Shown one piece after another: positions 1 through 11,862 of a DNA stretch of 64,000 bases (position 1 is the stretch's first letter; the number at the start of each line of letters is the position of its first letter). The DNA comes from Durusdinium trenchii (taxonomy: Eukaryota; Sar; Dinophyceae; Suessiales; Symbiodiniaceae). The DNA lies in NCBI GenBank assembly GCA_963970005.1, contig CAXAMN010001447.1, positions 239,640-303,639 of the forward strand, given 5' to 3'. The position numbers were made by a program, and so were the translations under genes. The notes under the pieces were generated by a model. It did not search any database and was not told the origin of the DNA. It was given only the letters and a program-made list of their open reading frames with translations.

Positions 1-160
1 GAAAGTCGTCGTCCTTTCTCGCCCGTCCGACGAGCGCGGGGATCGTCTTCGCCATGTGGACCGCACACGGTGGTAGGACGAGCGACTTCCGTGGCGGTCG
101 GTCGTCCTGTAGACCACATAGATCGCGGAGCGATAGATCTTCACCGTCACACGGGCCACC
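1..160 (-). CDS. candidate exon, unknown protein
   Basis: Reading the minus strand from an acceptor (cttcttcccag) that ends at 161, the frame starts VARVTVKIYRSAIYVVYR and stays open to the window edge. The part after about 110 becomes Arg/Ser-rich and may already be intron. The plus strand is also open here, so strand is uncertain. No family recognised. Confidence 0.25.
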
Positions 161-476
161 CTGGGAAGAAGGGCGGAAAGGGCGGAGAGTTCGCGCGTGC
201 GGTTCGCGGATTGCGTGCATTCATTGCTCCTGGTGGTTGGTGGTTTCAAGATGTTTCAACCTCACTTGCGAAACAAAATGAGTGGGGTTCAGTCATCCCA
301 AGCACAGGTGGAGAATATCAGCAATTCATCCAGTCATGTCATTGCTAAAGTCCACGTGTCTTGAGACCTCATGCGGAGACCTCAAAACCGAGCAGTTCGC
401 ACCAAGGGTACAGACCGAGGATTTACCGGGTACCGCTTTTCCCTATAGGTCGGGAAACGCAGCTCATCTTTGACTG

Positions 477-582
477 GACGCTCCATGGGACTGCCATAGG
501 ACTGCCGAGAAACGGCCAGGGGTGGGCCATGAGGGGTCAATGGGGCGGCAGTCCTATGGCAGTCCCATGTGTCGTGTCTGGC
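477..582. mobile_element. MITE-like inverted-repeat element, family 1, copy a
   Basis: 484-506 and 547-569 form a perfect 23-bp inverted repeat (starts CATGGGACTGCCATAG) around a 40-bp spacer. The outer end reads gtgtctgg, as in the other family copies near 1393, 31031, 39966, 43387 and 56926. It carries no coding frame of its own. Confidence 0.75.
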
Positions 583-774
583 TTTGACTGGACTATGCAA
601 CTTAAAACATCCCAAACACGAGCAATTCCAGGTCACGAGCCAGGTCTTATCTTGATCAGACTGGACCGGAAAGGCTGAGCACCGAGACGAACATGCACCG
701 CACACCCCGCCCCAGCCGACGCAGTCGGACCGCGGGAGTCCGGACGCTGTCTGCTCCGGGACGTTTCCTGCGCA

Positions 775-837
775 GAAGACGGTTCTGGCGATCCACTTCG
801 ACCGATACAAACAGCTGCTGGCCGTGAATCTCCCAAA
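775..837 (+). CDS. candidate exon, strand ambiguous
   Basis: After an acceptor-like cctgcgcag the plus frame reads KTVLAIHFDRYKQLLAVNLP and meets a GTGAAA donor-like site. The minus strand of the same island is also open (EIHGQQLFVSVEVDRQNRLL). One of the two is probably an exon. Because neighbouring exons are on the minus strand, the plus call is weak. Confidence 0.25.
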
Positions 838-1201
838 GTGAAACATCCCAAAGCTGGTCGAGTCTAGACTGAAAATCCAGATCCCAAAACGCTGCTTTTC
901 GTTGTCGTCTGAGGTTGGCAACTGCTCCATCGAATTCGATGTCTCGGACCCGAATTCTGGAACCCCAAACCCCAATCAGAAAGAAATGGTTGTCCCAAGA
1001 TGGGCAATTCTTCGATCCTTGACTCTGCCCCCCTCGGTTTCCAGGAAAATCAACGTTTAACCTTTTTCCCACCTGCTGAACTTTTCGTTCGGAAACCAAG
1101 TGCTCGCTTGGAACCGGGGACAGATCCAGACTTGTTTCTGGTGGTTCGAGACTTCAGCCTTCTTCTCCATGAAGCCGAATCTCAGGTCCAGCTGGACTCG
1201 C

Positions 1202-1295
1202 CTTGGATAGTGTTCACATAGCACTCCACCGTGAAGTTGTAGACGTTGAATTCGTTGGAGTTCTCAGCGAAGCCAAGCAGCATGAGGGGGGGGCT
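1202..1295 (-). CDS. candidate internal exon with GC donor
   Basis: Acceptor tctgtcccag precedes the exon and the frame reads through AENSNEFNVYNFTVECYVN. The exon ends at CCAAG followed by GCGAGT, a GC-type donor of the kind common in dinoflagellates. The amino-acid mix (N, F, Y, C, V) looks like a folded extracellular or luminal segment. The family is not recognised. Confidence 0.45.
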
Positions 1296-1392
1296 CTGGG
1301 ACAGAAGCTAGGGATCCTCCAATCTGCAAGTGTTGGTCCTTCACTAAGGGGAGCCGGTGCTTCCGTCTCGGCAAAAGGTAGCGCATGGTAGC

Positions 1393-1486
1393 TCTCCATG
1401 TGTGCCATACATGCCGCCCCATTGAACCCCCCCTGGCACCACCCCAAACCGTGCAAGCAAATATGGCATACATGGAGTGTCTGGGG
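1393..1486. mobile_element. MITE-like element, family 1, copy b
   Basis: Left end ctccatgtgtgccatacatg, right end atggcatacatggagtgt followed by ctgg; the two ends are imperfect inverted repeats. The spacer contains the CACCACCCCAAA motif also present in the copy near 56926. Confidence 0.65.
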
Positions 1487-1579
1487 GGTGGATGACCACA
1501 AATTATACTGACCACCTGTAGCACCACCCATGTCGTTCGTTCTTTTTGTTGAACCACTCTCTGGTTGCAGTGGAGGGTG

Positions 1580-1700
1580 TGAGCAATGCACATTTCTTTT
1601 CGTGAGGTCGCAAAGCGAGAAAGTTGGAACACGTCCGATGAGCACACTTCCTCCCCGGACGTCCATGTCGACGGGTTGAGGACGCACATTCCCATGTCAG
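1580..1700 (-). CDS. candidate exon, unknown protein
   Basis: The minus frame after the ctgag acceptor at about 1710 reads VPDMGMCVLNPSTWTSGEEV and on through CSSDVFQLSRFATS. The first base completes the codon left open by the exon at 2232-2311 (phase 2), which supports the pairing. No clear donor was identified. Confidence 0.35.
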
Positions 1701-2231
1701 GAACGGACCTCAGTTTTAACTGGAGTTAGACAAAAAATGACAAAAACACTACTCAAATCGATCTGTGTATTTCATCGGATTGTACCCTACAGGTCAAAGA
1801 CCTCATTTAATTGGATTTGGGTGAGTGATACACATTGCGTACTCAAGCGGTTTTCAGGACCAGGTTTTACTGGGTGTTTGGACCTGCAGGGATCTTATGT
1901 AACAATGTACCTTGCTCACGTGCAAGGCCAAAGCTGGTGTCGATGGAATCTGTCTTGTGCCATCCGAGGGTTGACCTTAGGATGGAGCTTTCATGGGGCA
2001 CCCGAACTGGTGGTTCATGTGGACCTTTTCCCTCGACATTCTCACTGGAATTTGCTGGCCTAAGGAGTCACCAGAGTGTCATCAGTGAAGCCATGACAAC
2101 CATGGCTGGATCGATCCAACCGGAGATTCACCGGATCGGTCGGGGGGTTTTCAACACATCAACGGAATCCGCACCGTCCAGGCTCTGGAGGACGCGTCGG
2201 GACGATCGGACGATCCGTCGTCCGGCTGCAC

Positions 2232-2311
2232 CAGGGCACGGTCAAGTCGGGCTCCAAGACGAAGGAGGGAATCGTCAAGGAGGCGGCATTCGTGGTGATC
2301 TCTGGGTAGTC
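2232..2311 (-). CDS. candidate internal exon, unknown protein
   Basis: Acceptor gccgacgtccag, then the frame DYPEITTNAASLTIPSFVLE continuing to DLTVP, and donor CCCTG|GTGCAG. Length 80 bp, phase 0 in and phase 2 out. Third positions are rich in G and C. The family is not recognised. Confidence 0.5.
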
Positions 2312-2620
2312 CTGGACGTCGGCCGGAGCATGAAGACTTTCAGGCTTCTTCGCTAGGAAATGAGGCGACTGAAAGGTCTTTTGAGATGGCCTCCAACCTG
2401 GAAGCAACGGGCTTCCAACCTATATACCAATGAGATGGCTTTTTGTGGTCTCAACCGCATCAGGTTCAAGGCTTGCCCAGCCTTTGGAGAAACCAACCTT
2501 TTGACTGAACATGATCTCACTCTGTTGAATCCAAAAACACACGCGCAACACCACACACCGCCCGGTTCAACACGTCGTTTTTACCCCAAACAAGTTCGCT
2601 CCGGTTTCCCTTTGCCCCAA

Positions 2621-2671
2621 GTCATTGAGGCCATGGCTGCCAAGTTCAAGTTGCCAGAGCTCACCGACTGA
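2621..2671 (+). CDS. possible terminal exon on plus strand
   Basis: After an acceptor-like ttgccccaag the frame reads IEAMAAKFKLPELTD and stops at TGA. It has plausible composition but is short and on the opposite strand to its neighbours. Confidence 0.25.
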   Translation, partial: VIEAMAAKFKLPELTD

Positions 2672-3248
2672 GCCGGAAGGCATGGGGGGAGCTTCTTGAG
2701 TCACAGGGAAGAGTACAGTAGGATGGAGGATTTTCTTCGTAACGGCAGTATCATGCAAGACTTGCGAGTGAGATCGAAACTCCAATTCCCAAGTGGATCC
2801 GAAAGCGACCAGATCTGGCCAGTTCGCAGCCTCCACATGTCTACATTCTGCTCGTTCGATCATGCCATCAAACGCGAAAAAACCAACCAAAGAGTTTCTC
2901 TCTGAACAAGAGGTCCGGGCGGTGAACTGGAAACCCTTGGACTTGGAGTTCAAATCCCTGTTATGAGACCATGGTTCTTGAGGCTTTCCCTAGTACCTGA
3001 AAGGAGAACCCCTAAGAAACCTCTTACCTTATGGGTGAATTCATCTACTTGTCTGAACTTACCAAAGGTCTTGCTGAAAAAGAATGACTTGCAATGCGCT
3101 TTCCAACCCACTTTACCACCCATTTCCCTCACCACCGCAAGAACCCGGAACGTGTGGGCGTTCCCCCTCTTGTCCTTCCGGGTGTCGATCCAAAAAGAAA
3201 CCACCCAAACGGGAACGCCAAAATGGTCTCTTTCAATGTCTCTCTCAC

Positions 3249-3383
3249 CATCTCCATCTGCTGTCTCCTTCGTCCCCCGGTCCAGTCCGTGGAACGCGTT
3301 GGTCCCGTGCTCCGGGTCTCCCCGGCCCAGCGATAGCCCAAGTTCTCCGAGGCATTCGCGCACGCCGAGGGGATTCCAATGGC
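3249..3383 (-). CDS. candidate internal exon, unknown protein
   Basis: Acceptor cgcaccag and donor GAGATG|GTGAGAGA frame exactly 45 codons (phase 0 both ends). The peptide includes ANASENLGYRWAGETRSTG and ends in an Arg/Gln-rich segment (GRRRQQMEM). It lies upstream, on the minus strand, of the exons at 2232 and 1202, so all three could belong to one gene. Family unknown. Confidence 0.5.
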
Positions 3384-4613
3384 CTGGTGCGGTGGTCCGC
3401 GGTGGCCTTTGGAGAGTGAAGCAGGAGTTCAGTACGTGGTGAGTTCTCTAGAGCGTCTCTGAGTGAACAAGAGTAGATACATCAGATACACGGTATATAC
3501 CAGCACCCTCCAACAGGTCACCAATTGAGGCCTGTTAGGGGTAGAGATGATCTCAGATACGAGCTCTGAGTTTTCAAGTGATTCCTTGTCCAGGCTCTCA
3601 AGCAGTGACCGATTCGCAGTTCCAACATGCGGTTGGACTAATTATGTCCTGAAGAGAAAAACAACATCCTCTGGGGTGGTGCTGGTAGATGTTCGTCGGT
3701 TCCCCGAACGCTACGCCCCCAAACTTCCTGGGAACTGGGTTTTCCCATCGAGAAGAATGTCTGGGAGCCAAATTCGATTAGTTTGGCACCCCAAACCCTG
3801 GTACTAGGCATTCTCATGGGTCTTCCGCAGACCTCTTTGTGTTCTTGTCAAAATCGACAGGGCACGAGGATGCATTCAATCGCAGATGTTCTAGAGCAGA
3901 GGAGCGGAGAACCCCTCCAATCGGGACGCGCCGAAATTACGAGGATGCCATCATTTCCCGTGGAATCCATATTAATATTCATCTAGACTTCAAAGCAACA
4001 ATTATTTTTGAGGGTCTGAGTCCCAAAGAACCATTGCTTTACTAAGGATCTTTACTGAGGATTCTGACACTACATCACCAGGCCAACCGTTTGTTTAATG
4101 GTCTTTGAAGGCAACCGCCCATTATTCATGGAAAGATGTGCTGGTGAATCCCTGCCAAGTTCCATGGACATTGCACACATTCTTCTACGCCCCATCTCCA
4201 GGTGACCTCTTCCCAAGAATCCACCACTCTCTCCCTGCATTTGTCCGTGAGAGTCGCGGCTTTTTTCCCCACCTGTCAGGGTCGTTCGATTTTATGTGAG
4301 CTGCCTCGCTGCCTCGTCGCTCCACTCGTGGAGGCTCCCGGACCGTGACCGTGCGGACGAAACGGACCAGAACTCCCTTTCGCCGCACCGCGGAGCGCCG
4401 TTGCAGAAGCAGCCACCGGTGGGTTCAGAGCTGGCACTTGGCACTTCGGTTTTTTCCAAGTTTAACCATGGCAGACCCGTGCGACTCGTAGGGGAATGAG
4501 GGAATGAACCACCCCGGGCCTGGCCCCTCTGGATCCCATAATTCCCTCACGAGACACCAGTCAGATGGACTGCGTCTCATAGGGTGGCACCCCATCGCTG
4601 TGCCGCCACCCAC

Positions 4614-4701
4614 CCCTCAGGTGATCCGGTCTTGGCTCCGCCTCCAAGGTGATCCGGTCCGGCCGCCGCCGCACGAGCTCCGCCGGGCCGTTGATGGAGA
4701 C
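4614..4701 (-). CDS. candidate internal exon, unknown protein
   Basis: Acceptor cccccccag, frame VSINGPAELVRRRPDRITLE, donor near GTGGGT. Third positions are almost all G or C. The plus strand also has an acceptor and open frame here, so strand is inferred from neighbours. Confidence 0.4.
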
Positions 4702-5329
4702 CTGGGGGGGAAGTCGATGCGGAAAGGTTCATGGGAAGTGGAGGTGGTACTGAGGTTTCTTTACAGGTTCATGGTGGTGACCTCTTCAAGATCTCTTTGA
4801 ATGGCGAAATCCCATTGATCAAACAGTGGATGACTTTTGATACTTGGTCATCCACCATGGACACCTGCCGTTCCGGCATCAACGGATGAAGGAATCAAAC
4901 CCGAGGACGGGAACATCGAACCCCTGTGTGCCTCGTTGCTTCGGCATGGTCCGAAGCGTACAGACGCTTGGATCACTGAACGAATCCTTTGGTGGTTTAG
5001 GAACCCTTCACCTATACCATAACCACCCGAAAAGGGAATGGACGTTAAGCGCCCTTTCAAAGCCTGGGTCGACTATCTAGATCCAACCGTCGACGCACGA
5101 AGCGCCCACTCGAAGTCGATATGTCACTCATGTCCGAATCTTGCCTTGTCCACTTGTCCACCCGAGTCTATATTCACCATTGAGCAGTATTACGTATATA
5201 CATGTATAGCATGTCTCTCTTTATCTTTCGTCCGATCCGCTCCACCTTCGGACACCTTCCCTTTCTTCCACTCCAGTTTTCTTTGCCGGTCCTTCACTGC
5301 TCCGAAGCAGTGCTACCTTCTGAGTTCTC

Positions 5330-5456
5330 CTGCCATCGGCGCGGGGAAGTTCAACCTCGTCAGCAGCACCTGCGACATCGTCCGGCTGCGCTGCGAGCGT
5401 CGGAGTGTGTCGGACTTCGAGCTGGAGACGCTCGGGTGGCTTGGAAGACATGAGGC
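5330..5456. CDS. exon-like GC-rich island, strand unresolved
   Basis: The plus frame (AIGAGKFNLVSSTCDIVRL, continuing into RCERRSVSDFELE) has nearly every third base G or C. The minus frame after acceptor gtcttccaag (HPSVSSSKSDTLRRSQRSR) is compatible in phase with the exon at 5818-5984. It is probably coding; the strand cannot be fixed by eye. Confidence 0.35.
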
Positions 5457-5817
5457 AAAGCTCGGAGAGTCGCTAGATTCGATGAAGATTCTGCTGGAAG
5501 CCATTGGAAGCTTTCGAGACTCTCAAGCAAAGGACATGATTCAGCAAGGTTATCGCTTTTGAGGGGGCCTATCGCTTTTGCCTGTTTTAGCCCACTTCCT
5601 GAGATTCACGACCGCTACTAGTCATTGCATGTTTGGAGGTTGCTCAGATTATGTTGTTTGAACATCAACGCATGCCCCATGGGCCCATGGGAAGAAAAAT
5701 GCGCCCGAGAAGAAAACACCTCCAGGAGTCAAGGTGGTTTTGAGTCTCTATTCCTCCAAATAGGCACCCCTTTGACTCCATTGAATTTATCGCGTCATTG
5801 CGGTTGAGCTTGGACAC

Positions 5818-5984
5818 CTGCCGGCGGCGACACCCGAGCATTTGGTGCCTCCTTGGTCGTGGTCAAGCCCCATCGGCTGGTCACGGAGAAGAGCATCTTG
5901 TAGGTCGTGGCCTTTCCCGTTCGGAGCGCCGGGAGTTGTCCCGACCCAGAGAGTGGTCTCCGCAAAAGCGAAGATGCAGCTGCG
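5818..5984 (-). CDS. candidate internal exon, two open frames
   Basis: Acceptor cttgacgcgcag and donor GGCAG|GTGTCC bound 167 bp. One frame reads FAFAETTLWVGTTPGAP and continues to DHDQGGTKCSGVAAG. The next frame is also open and, over 5860-5925, reads TTYKMLFSVTSRWGLTTTK with almost perfect GC third positions, so a shorter exon starting near 5925 is an alternative. Coding nature is likely; the frame is not settled. Confidence 0.5.
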
Positions 5985-6518
5985 CTGCGCGTCAAGCACT
6001 CGCGCCACCCGGCGACGGGTAGGAAAGCCACTCAAAACTGGGACGGCGTCCGAAGAGTTTCTGCACCTTTCTCAGCTGCGATTCTGTTCGATGCCATTGG
6101 TGCTTTCCCTCCCACATCGTTGACATCAGCTCTTCACGGTGAACAAGGGTGATCAACAGAACATGGACAGTGGACTGGAAATCCAGCAGAAAGTCCGTTG
6201 TCGCCATACCCACCGGTTAGGCCAAGTGTGGAAGACAACCAGCTCAGGTTGCATAGTAACAAGTCAGAAACCATCACTCACTAGCAAAACTTTTGGAGAA
6301 TGAAAGGACCCCCCGCTCAACTGTATATGCCGCCGTACAGGAAAAAACAAACCACTTACAGGCATTGTAGCTGCAACATGGAACTTTTGTGAACATATCG
6401 ATGGCTCCCACCGCCGTGAAACGGCGCTCCGCCTGCCTTTCGCTGAGCGAAACGCAGCGCACCCTCCTTTCGCTGCGTGTTCCCCGCTGGGTGCCCCGTG
6501 CCGCTTCCAAGTAATCAC

Positions 6519-6600
6519 CTGCCGGACGTGACGCTCGGTGTCACGGCGCCGGTGTTCCACGATGTTCCAAGTGCGCCAGTGTCAGACGACGCTCTATGAA
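6519..6600 (-). CDS. candidate internal exon, unknown protein
   Basis: Acceptor cacagccag, donor GGCAG|GTGATTAC. Only one of three frames is open through the exon and it reads SSDTGALGTSWNTGAVTPS. The exon ends in phase 2, which fits the second frame of the exon at 5818-5984. Confidence 0.45.
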
Positions 6601-7036
6601 CTGGCTGTGGGTCATTTCACCCCAAAAAGGAACACCCACCGGCCACTGGCTGACCTGACCGCCCCGTGTCGTTTCTAAGCGAGATCGGCACATGGTGGAC
6701 GACGCTCGGGCGAACAGTCCACGGCGACGTCCCCGTTGCGGACGGACAGCGCAGGAGAGGACTCCGTGTGGGGAGGAACACTTGGAGTTGTTACGCCCCT
6801 CTTTCTACGCAAAAAAAGTACATACTACTCCCTCAACGACTCAGGTTCGGGAGTGGAGGGCCCTCTTTTGCTGGCGTTTGGGATGCCTCCGCTTCAGCCG
6901 TGCCGGGTCCCCGTGCATCGGGTGCCGACTTCCCTAAGCTTACCGTTATAGGCAGCCGTTTCGTGACGGGAGTAGCAACCATCCGAAATAGGGGGGGCGA
7001 GCGAAGAAAAGGCCACGCCGTGATGTTCTTCCATCC

Positions 7037-7184
7037 ACCTCCCAAACTGGCCAAGTCACTGGGCATCTGGAGCGTGGCCATGTTGAATTGCGTGGCCACA
7101 CTGAGGGCGTCGCGCACCAACTGCGCGGGCTCTACGCTGTTGGCGTTTGGGGTCACGGTGAGGCGCGAGCGGCAAACTGGGAGT
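7037..7184 (-). CDS. candidate exon, strand ambiguous
   Basis: The minus frame after acceptor gaactcccag reads TPNANSVEPAQLVRDALSVA and then TQFNMATLQMPSDLASLGG before a GTGG donor. The plus strand is open in two frames as well, with a good GTGAGG donor. The minus reading looks the more protein-like. Confidence 0.35.
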
Positions 7185-7612
7185 TCGTGGCTTCGTCAGG
7201 TTCACCCTCAAAGACCTTCCACTCGTGACCGGTCACGAACCAGAGGTGATGTCCAATCCTTCGACCTACGGTCAGTCTGTTCGTGACCTGAGGGATCTGT
7301 GGACGGTCGAGGTTTGGATCTGTGGATTCACCGGTGAAAAGGGAAAAGGCATTGGAGAAGTGCCACTTCCAGTTCGTGGCTCGTTTGTGCGGATCACCGA
7401 TTTAGCGGGCCCAGGCTGCGATTGGCTGCAGTTTCCGGTGGGGCCAAACCCCCGTTGTTTCACGGCCTAGCCAAAGGGCTATACGCTTCGATCGCCCAAA
7501 ATCGCCCCTGGCTACCTTTCGTGTGTTGTTTTTGGCTCGTGCGTGACCGCGGGCCATGGCTGCCCCGCTGTCTCTGGGAGAGGATGGTGAACTTGGGACT
7601 CTTTTACCAAGG

Positions 7613-7769
7613 GGGCGCGCGATTTTGGCAAAATGAACAGGTTCCTCTTCTACAAAGATGCTTGGGTCGTGGGCATTCGGGAGCTCTACGAGAACCCTTA
7701 TGATCGTCAGTCTGTCAGGATCTTTCGGGGCCACTTCGTCAACCCTTGGGAGATGCTTGGGAGGTGCCC
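7613..7769 (+). CDS. candidate exon, probably plus strand
   Basis: After acceptor tttaccaag the plus frame reads FLFYKDAWVVGIRELYENP and ends near FVNPWEMLG before a GTGCCC donor. Third-position GC is higher than in the competing minus frame (VAPKDPDRLTIIRVLVELPN). If truly plus, it breaks the one-way arrangement. Confidence 0.35.
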
Positions 7770-8377
7770 CCTGGCAACGATGCCTACCTCCACAGCGCTG
7801 CCGCGGAGATGAGAAGATCTTGGTCAACTCGATACCATTCGACTGAAGAGACAGAAATCCTCTACCAACATCCTGGGAGTCCAAGACTAAAAAAGGATTG
7901 CCTTTGGGAAAAACCTGAAGGGGAATTTTCCTTCACTTCGCTAAGGACACGTGTAGTCTTTTGGACTTCTAGGGAACAGCTCGCAAGGCGTTGGGGAACT
8001 CCATCGGTGGCTCCAAACGGCTCCCTGGGGAAGATGGACTCCTATCACTCGCCTATCGCTCGAGCCATCGCTCGCAGCACCTCTAAGAGTTCCAAACCAT
8101 CCACCCAAATCCCCTCTTTTGTTCTTGGCAACGCTCCAACAGCCCTGCCTCTATAACTTCCGTCGCATCTCTCTTCCCACCCTCAGACTCCGAGGTTTCA
8201 GAGGGCCTTCTCATTCTCCCTCACAGCTCCCTCTTCACAGCGAACTGGGCCGGGTGGTCCCAAAACGTTCTCCCCAAATGCGCTTGTTCCGAGATCCCAT
8301 GAGACCGCCCGCCGGTCTTTCAGTCCCGGTGTGCGCTGGCGCCCGGTAGGTGTCCGTCCCGGTGCCAACGCCTGGAC

Positions 8378-8419
8378 CCTCTCTTGGTCGATGATGCGGT
8401 TGGGATTGTTCGTGAGGTC
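8378..8419 (-). CDS. candidate short internal exon
   Basis: Acceptor gcggtgccag and a donor-like GTCCAGG bound 14 codons, DLTNNPNRIIDQER. The same frame stays open past the donor (VQALAP). The surrounding GC-rich sequence is a degenerate GGCACCG repeat, which lowers confidence. Confidence 0.35.
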
Positions 8420-11400
8420 CTGGCACCGCCCGGGCACCGCCGATCTTCGTGTGATCTCAACCGATCTTCGGCACCGACATGGCGCGATTCGGCACCGGTG
8501 GCACCGGCCGATTCCCGGTGCCCTCCAAAGCCGGGATTGGTGCGGTTCCGGACCCCTACTGAACGGAGGGCCCAGGGTCGCGTCCGGGCGATTCTTTTTA
8601 GCAGAGGGAATCTTTGGTAGATCTGTGAGGGAACCTTGAAAACCCAGAGAGATCATTGCAGAGGGAATCTTTGGTAGATCTTTTGAGATCATTGCAGGTG
8701 ATTGATCGTACCTAGAGGGGGGCCTATAGCCTATCCCATATGTACCACTATTTTCGGGTCCTAGCTCAGGTCTCTCAGCCTCTCTTGGCACCCTTGGTAT
8801 CTCCATACAGCGCTGAGCTGCACAGGAGGCGTGCGCCTGATTCACCACCCATATCGATCGCCAATATATAGGGGTGTGAAAATTGTGCTAGAGGTAGATA
8901 GAGAGGTCGTTGCAGTGTTCAACCAGGGTTGCTTTACAAGTTGAAAATGCGGGTTAAGAAGGGGTTGACCAAGAAGGAGGACGCAAAAACACAATTGGAT
9001 TGGGAAGGGAGATCATTGACATTGATGATCAAAAACGATCAATGAGATAGATAGATAGATAGATAGATAGAGATGATCAACTTTTCTGGAACCTCAAGCG
9101 GCAAGTTTGGTGCAGGGGTGATGCATGATTTCGGCAGCGACTGATGTGAGATGAACAGAACCGTCGGCAGCGACGTCTTCGTTGCAACCGGTGCGTTCGG
9201 ACGTGTTGCTGAGGACGCTTCGGCTCGAGGACGGCTTGTTTCACCTGCGCCACGCGCTGGCCGACCTGAAACCGAAATGTACTCCGGGTTGCAACCAACC
9301 AGAGGTTCTCCAAGATTTGCTGTTCTCGCCGTGTTGCGCAGACACCCACAAAGAATCCAACACGGCATCTGCGTCACCTTTCTCCGGCCGTGTGCTGTGA
9401 GGATGGTGTTCCATCAGAGTCCGTCGCTGCCATGGGGATGCCCTACTACGAGGCTCACCGGCCTTCTCTGGCCGTGGCCGGATCCCATGATGCCTGCGCA
9501 GACCCGCCGTCAACCACTCGCCGTCAACGGCTGCAGCGAGTCACGGCGAGCAGTCTGGTGCTCTTCGACAGCACCACCGACCTGTTCTTTCCATCGACGG
9601 TCCCGTTCTGGCCGTAGCTCGGTCTCAGCGGCTTTTTCCGCTGCGTAGGGCGTGCTGAGACCCAGGTGTAGGACGGACTTGGTTCTACTGTTTTTACTTT
9701 GTCAGCTACCACCACAAACCAACAGTGACAGTCATCCCAATCTTACTGGTTGTGCACCCTTGGTTCCTATAGATTGTTGGACATGGGATACGTACTGCCT
9801 CAGGGTCCACACCTGTGGGTTCATTTGCTGGATCTGCAACCACTTGCCAATGATTCCAGAGTCACTCATAAATAGAAGACCACGTAAAAAAGAACACCTA
9901 TCCTATCCACCACTATCTTCCTGGGATCTTCTCCACAGCTCCTATCCTGGCATCTCTCCACACCACGGTCACACCGCTCGCTGAACTGCCGCCGCATCTC
10001 TCTCTCGCTCTGCCGGCCGGCGCGCAGGGTGCGCGCGCAGCAAAGCTGTTAACACTCTCCGAGTCGTCGTCGTCTCGTCGAAGCCGCTCTCCCCTGGCCT
10101 TGGGGTTGGGATCCTCCTGGGTGCCGTTCACCAAGGCCCAGCGATACCTCACCGAGAGGCGACGCGCGGCGACGGCGAGGCGCGCAGCTCGGCGGTGGTG
10201 GAGGGGTTGGAGACCCCTTTGGTGGAGGGGTGAGGACCGGCTTTTTCGAAGTGGTTAGCAGGCGGAAAGCAGGGTGTTTTTCGATGCCCCTTTTTGGGGG
10301 CGGGCGGTTGGCGTTGGTCAACTGAATGAAGGCACACCAATTCACACAAACTTCATGAAATGAAAGTTATTGATACGTCCCTCTCAGTCGACTTTTATGG
10401 GGTGCTTTGGGCCCAGGACTTCCAACGCCGACCCCCTACGCCCACCTGGCAACCTGCCACGTCCTGCGCACCCGCCGCCGCACGCCGCCAAGCAGCAGGG
10501 GCAACTTGCCAGTCTGGAAGGAGTCCACGCCCACCAAATGCACTGCAGTACACCTGGCAGGAGACACTCCGGGGGCTGAGAGGAGAACTGGAGACCCTAG
10601 AGCTCCAGCGGTGTGGTTTCAAGGTGTTTGCAACTACAGGCAACACTAGAGCTGCAGCCGTGTCGTGCGCTAGTAAGTGTAAGCAGCGCGAAAATGGAGA
10701 CATGGCTGCTGACTCCCTTCTCCATGCTTTGCCCCTGGCTTGCTAGACTCGCGCCTTCCAAGATCATTAAAAGAAAAGCTATTCCTTCAAAGACAGTGAC
10801 AGGTAAAACTTGCGGTAAAACCCATTTACAAAAGGCTGGTTGGTGGTTTCAACTCACGAACAAAACATATTCGTCAGTGATCGTCAGTGGCATTAATCAT
10901 CCACAAGTTAAGGAGTGAACCTTTTTTCTATATATCTGTTCGAAGGATTTGACGCTGCAAGCAGCATAGGTCTTTCAAAGTTTTTTTCATGGTCGAACGA
11001 ACTTATCTAGTTGAACTGAAAGGTGCACAAAGCCCCTTGGAGAGCATCTCCCAAAGTCCTATGCTTTCGATGGCGGTGTTCTTTGACGTCCCTGGAAGAT
11101 CTTGGTTCGAGGTCCTGGTGCTTCACCCCCAGGACCAAATCGACTGGAAAGCCATCGTTTGGGGGTTGATTTGACCAGGGGTTTCCTGCAGATTCTTGGT
11201 CAAACCCAATTCGAGATGAGAGTTGGAGCCAACCTCTTAGAACCTCTTAGCAGCACTGGGGCCTCTTTTGTCTGTTACTGGCAAGCCCGAAAGGTAAAGC
11301 CACAACAAAGAAAGAGTCAGAGAGAAGTCTCGGAATCACTGTGATCACCCCCGGGGACAGCTCACATGCACACAAATATAGAAATGATGACTCCAAAGCA

Positions 11401-11765
11401 CCTATTTTTCGAAAGGGGATCTGATCCTTTTCTACCATGCTATTTCATATGGCTGTGGGTCAAAAACCCTGCTTGACCCCCAGTTGGCTTCCAGTCCAAG
11501 TGACTGTCTCGACGTGACTAAGCTCTCTTCACAAGGACGAATGGTGCGCACCTCCGAAAGGGGTTACCTTCGGTTTTGCCGGTGGCCGCGGACCCGTCCA
11601 CCCCCCCAGCTCCCGGCGCCACGAGCCCCGGGCTCATCCAAGTTCGTGGACCCCGTGAGGACCTTGAGTCGAGTCGACCACGAACCGCCGGAGGAACCGC
11701 CGCCCTGGACCACCTGCCAGCCAGGTCGACTTGAGTCGACCACCAAACCTTTCGATCAAACCGGT
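8420..11765. other. non-coding stretch with a few GC-rich islands
   Basis: No gene is supported here. A (GATA)n microsatellite lies at 9045-9071. GC-rich islands at about 9160-9280, 9540-9617 (plus frame VTASSLVLFDSTTDLFFPST, then a stop), 10050-10220, 10430-10560 and 11570-11740 are open on both strands and could hold exons that I cannot assign. Confidence 0.5.
9045..9071. repeat. (GATA)n microsatellite
   Basis: Perfect GATA units repeated about seven times. Confidence 0.95.
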
Positions 11766-11862
11766 TTAGTCGTTGGGCGCCATCATCGATTTGAGGAGGT
11801 CCTCCACTTCGCCGTGGTTTTGGGGCGGGTTTGGGTCCACCCTCCCTCCGGTGCCTTGTCCA
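11766..11862 (-). CDS. candidate terminal exon (gene 3' end)
   Basis: Acceptor ccggagaaccccag, then an open frame that reads GRVDPNPPQNHGEVEDLLK and SMMAPND before TAA at 11766-11768. The acidic, hydrophilic tail and clear stop suggest the C-terminus of a real protein. Family unknown. Confidence 0.5.

Noticed and set aside
5038-5562. 174-codon plus-strand open frame
   Set aside because: The first two thirds are Ser/Cys/Pro-rich low-quality sequence. Only the 5330-5456 island is coding-like, and it is listed separately.
6666-7286. 206-codon plus-strand open frame
   Set aside because: Arg/Ser/Gly-rich with no recognisable segment; it spans several islands that are open on both strands, so length alone is not evidence.
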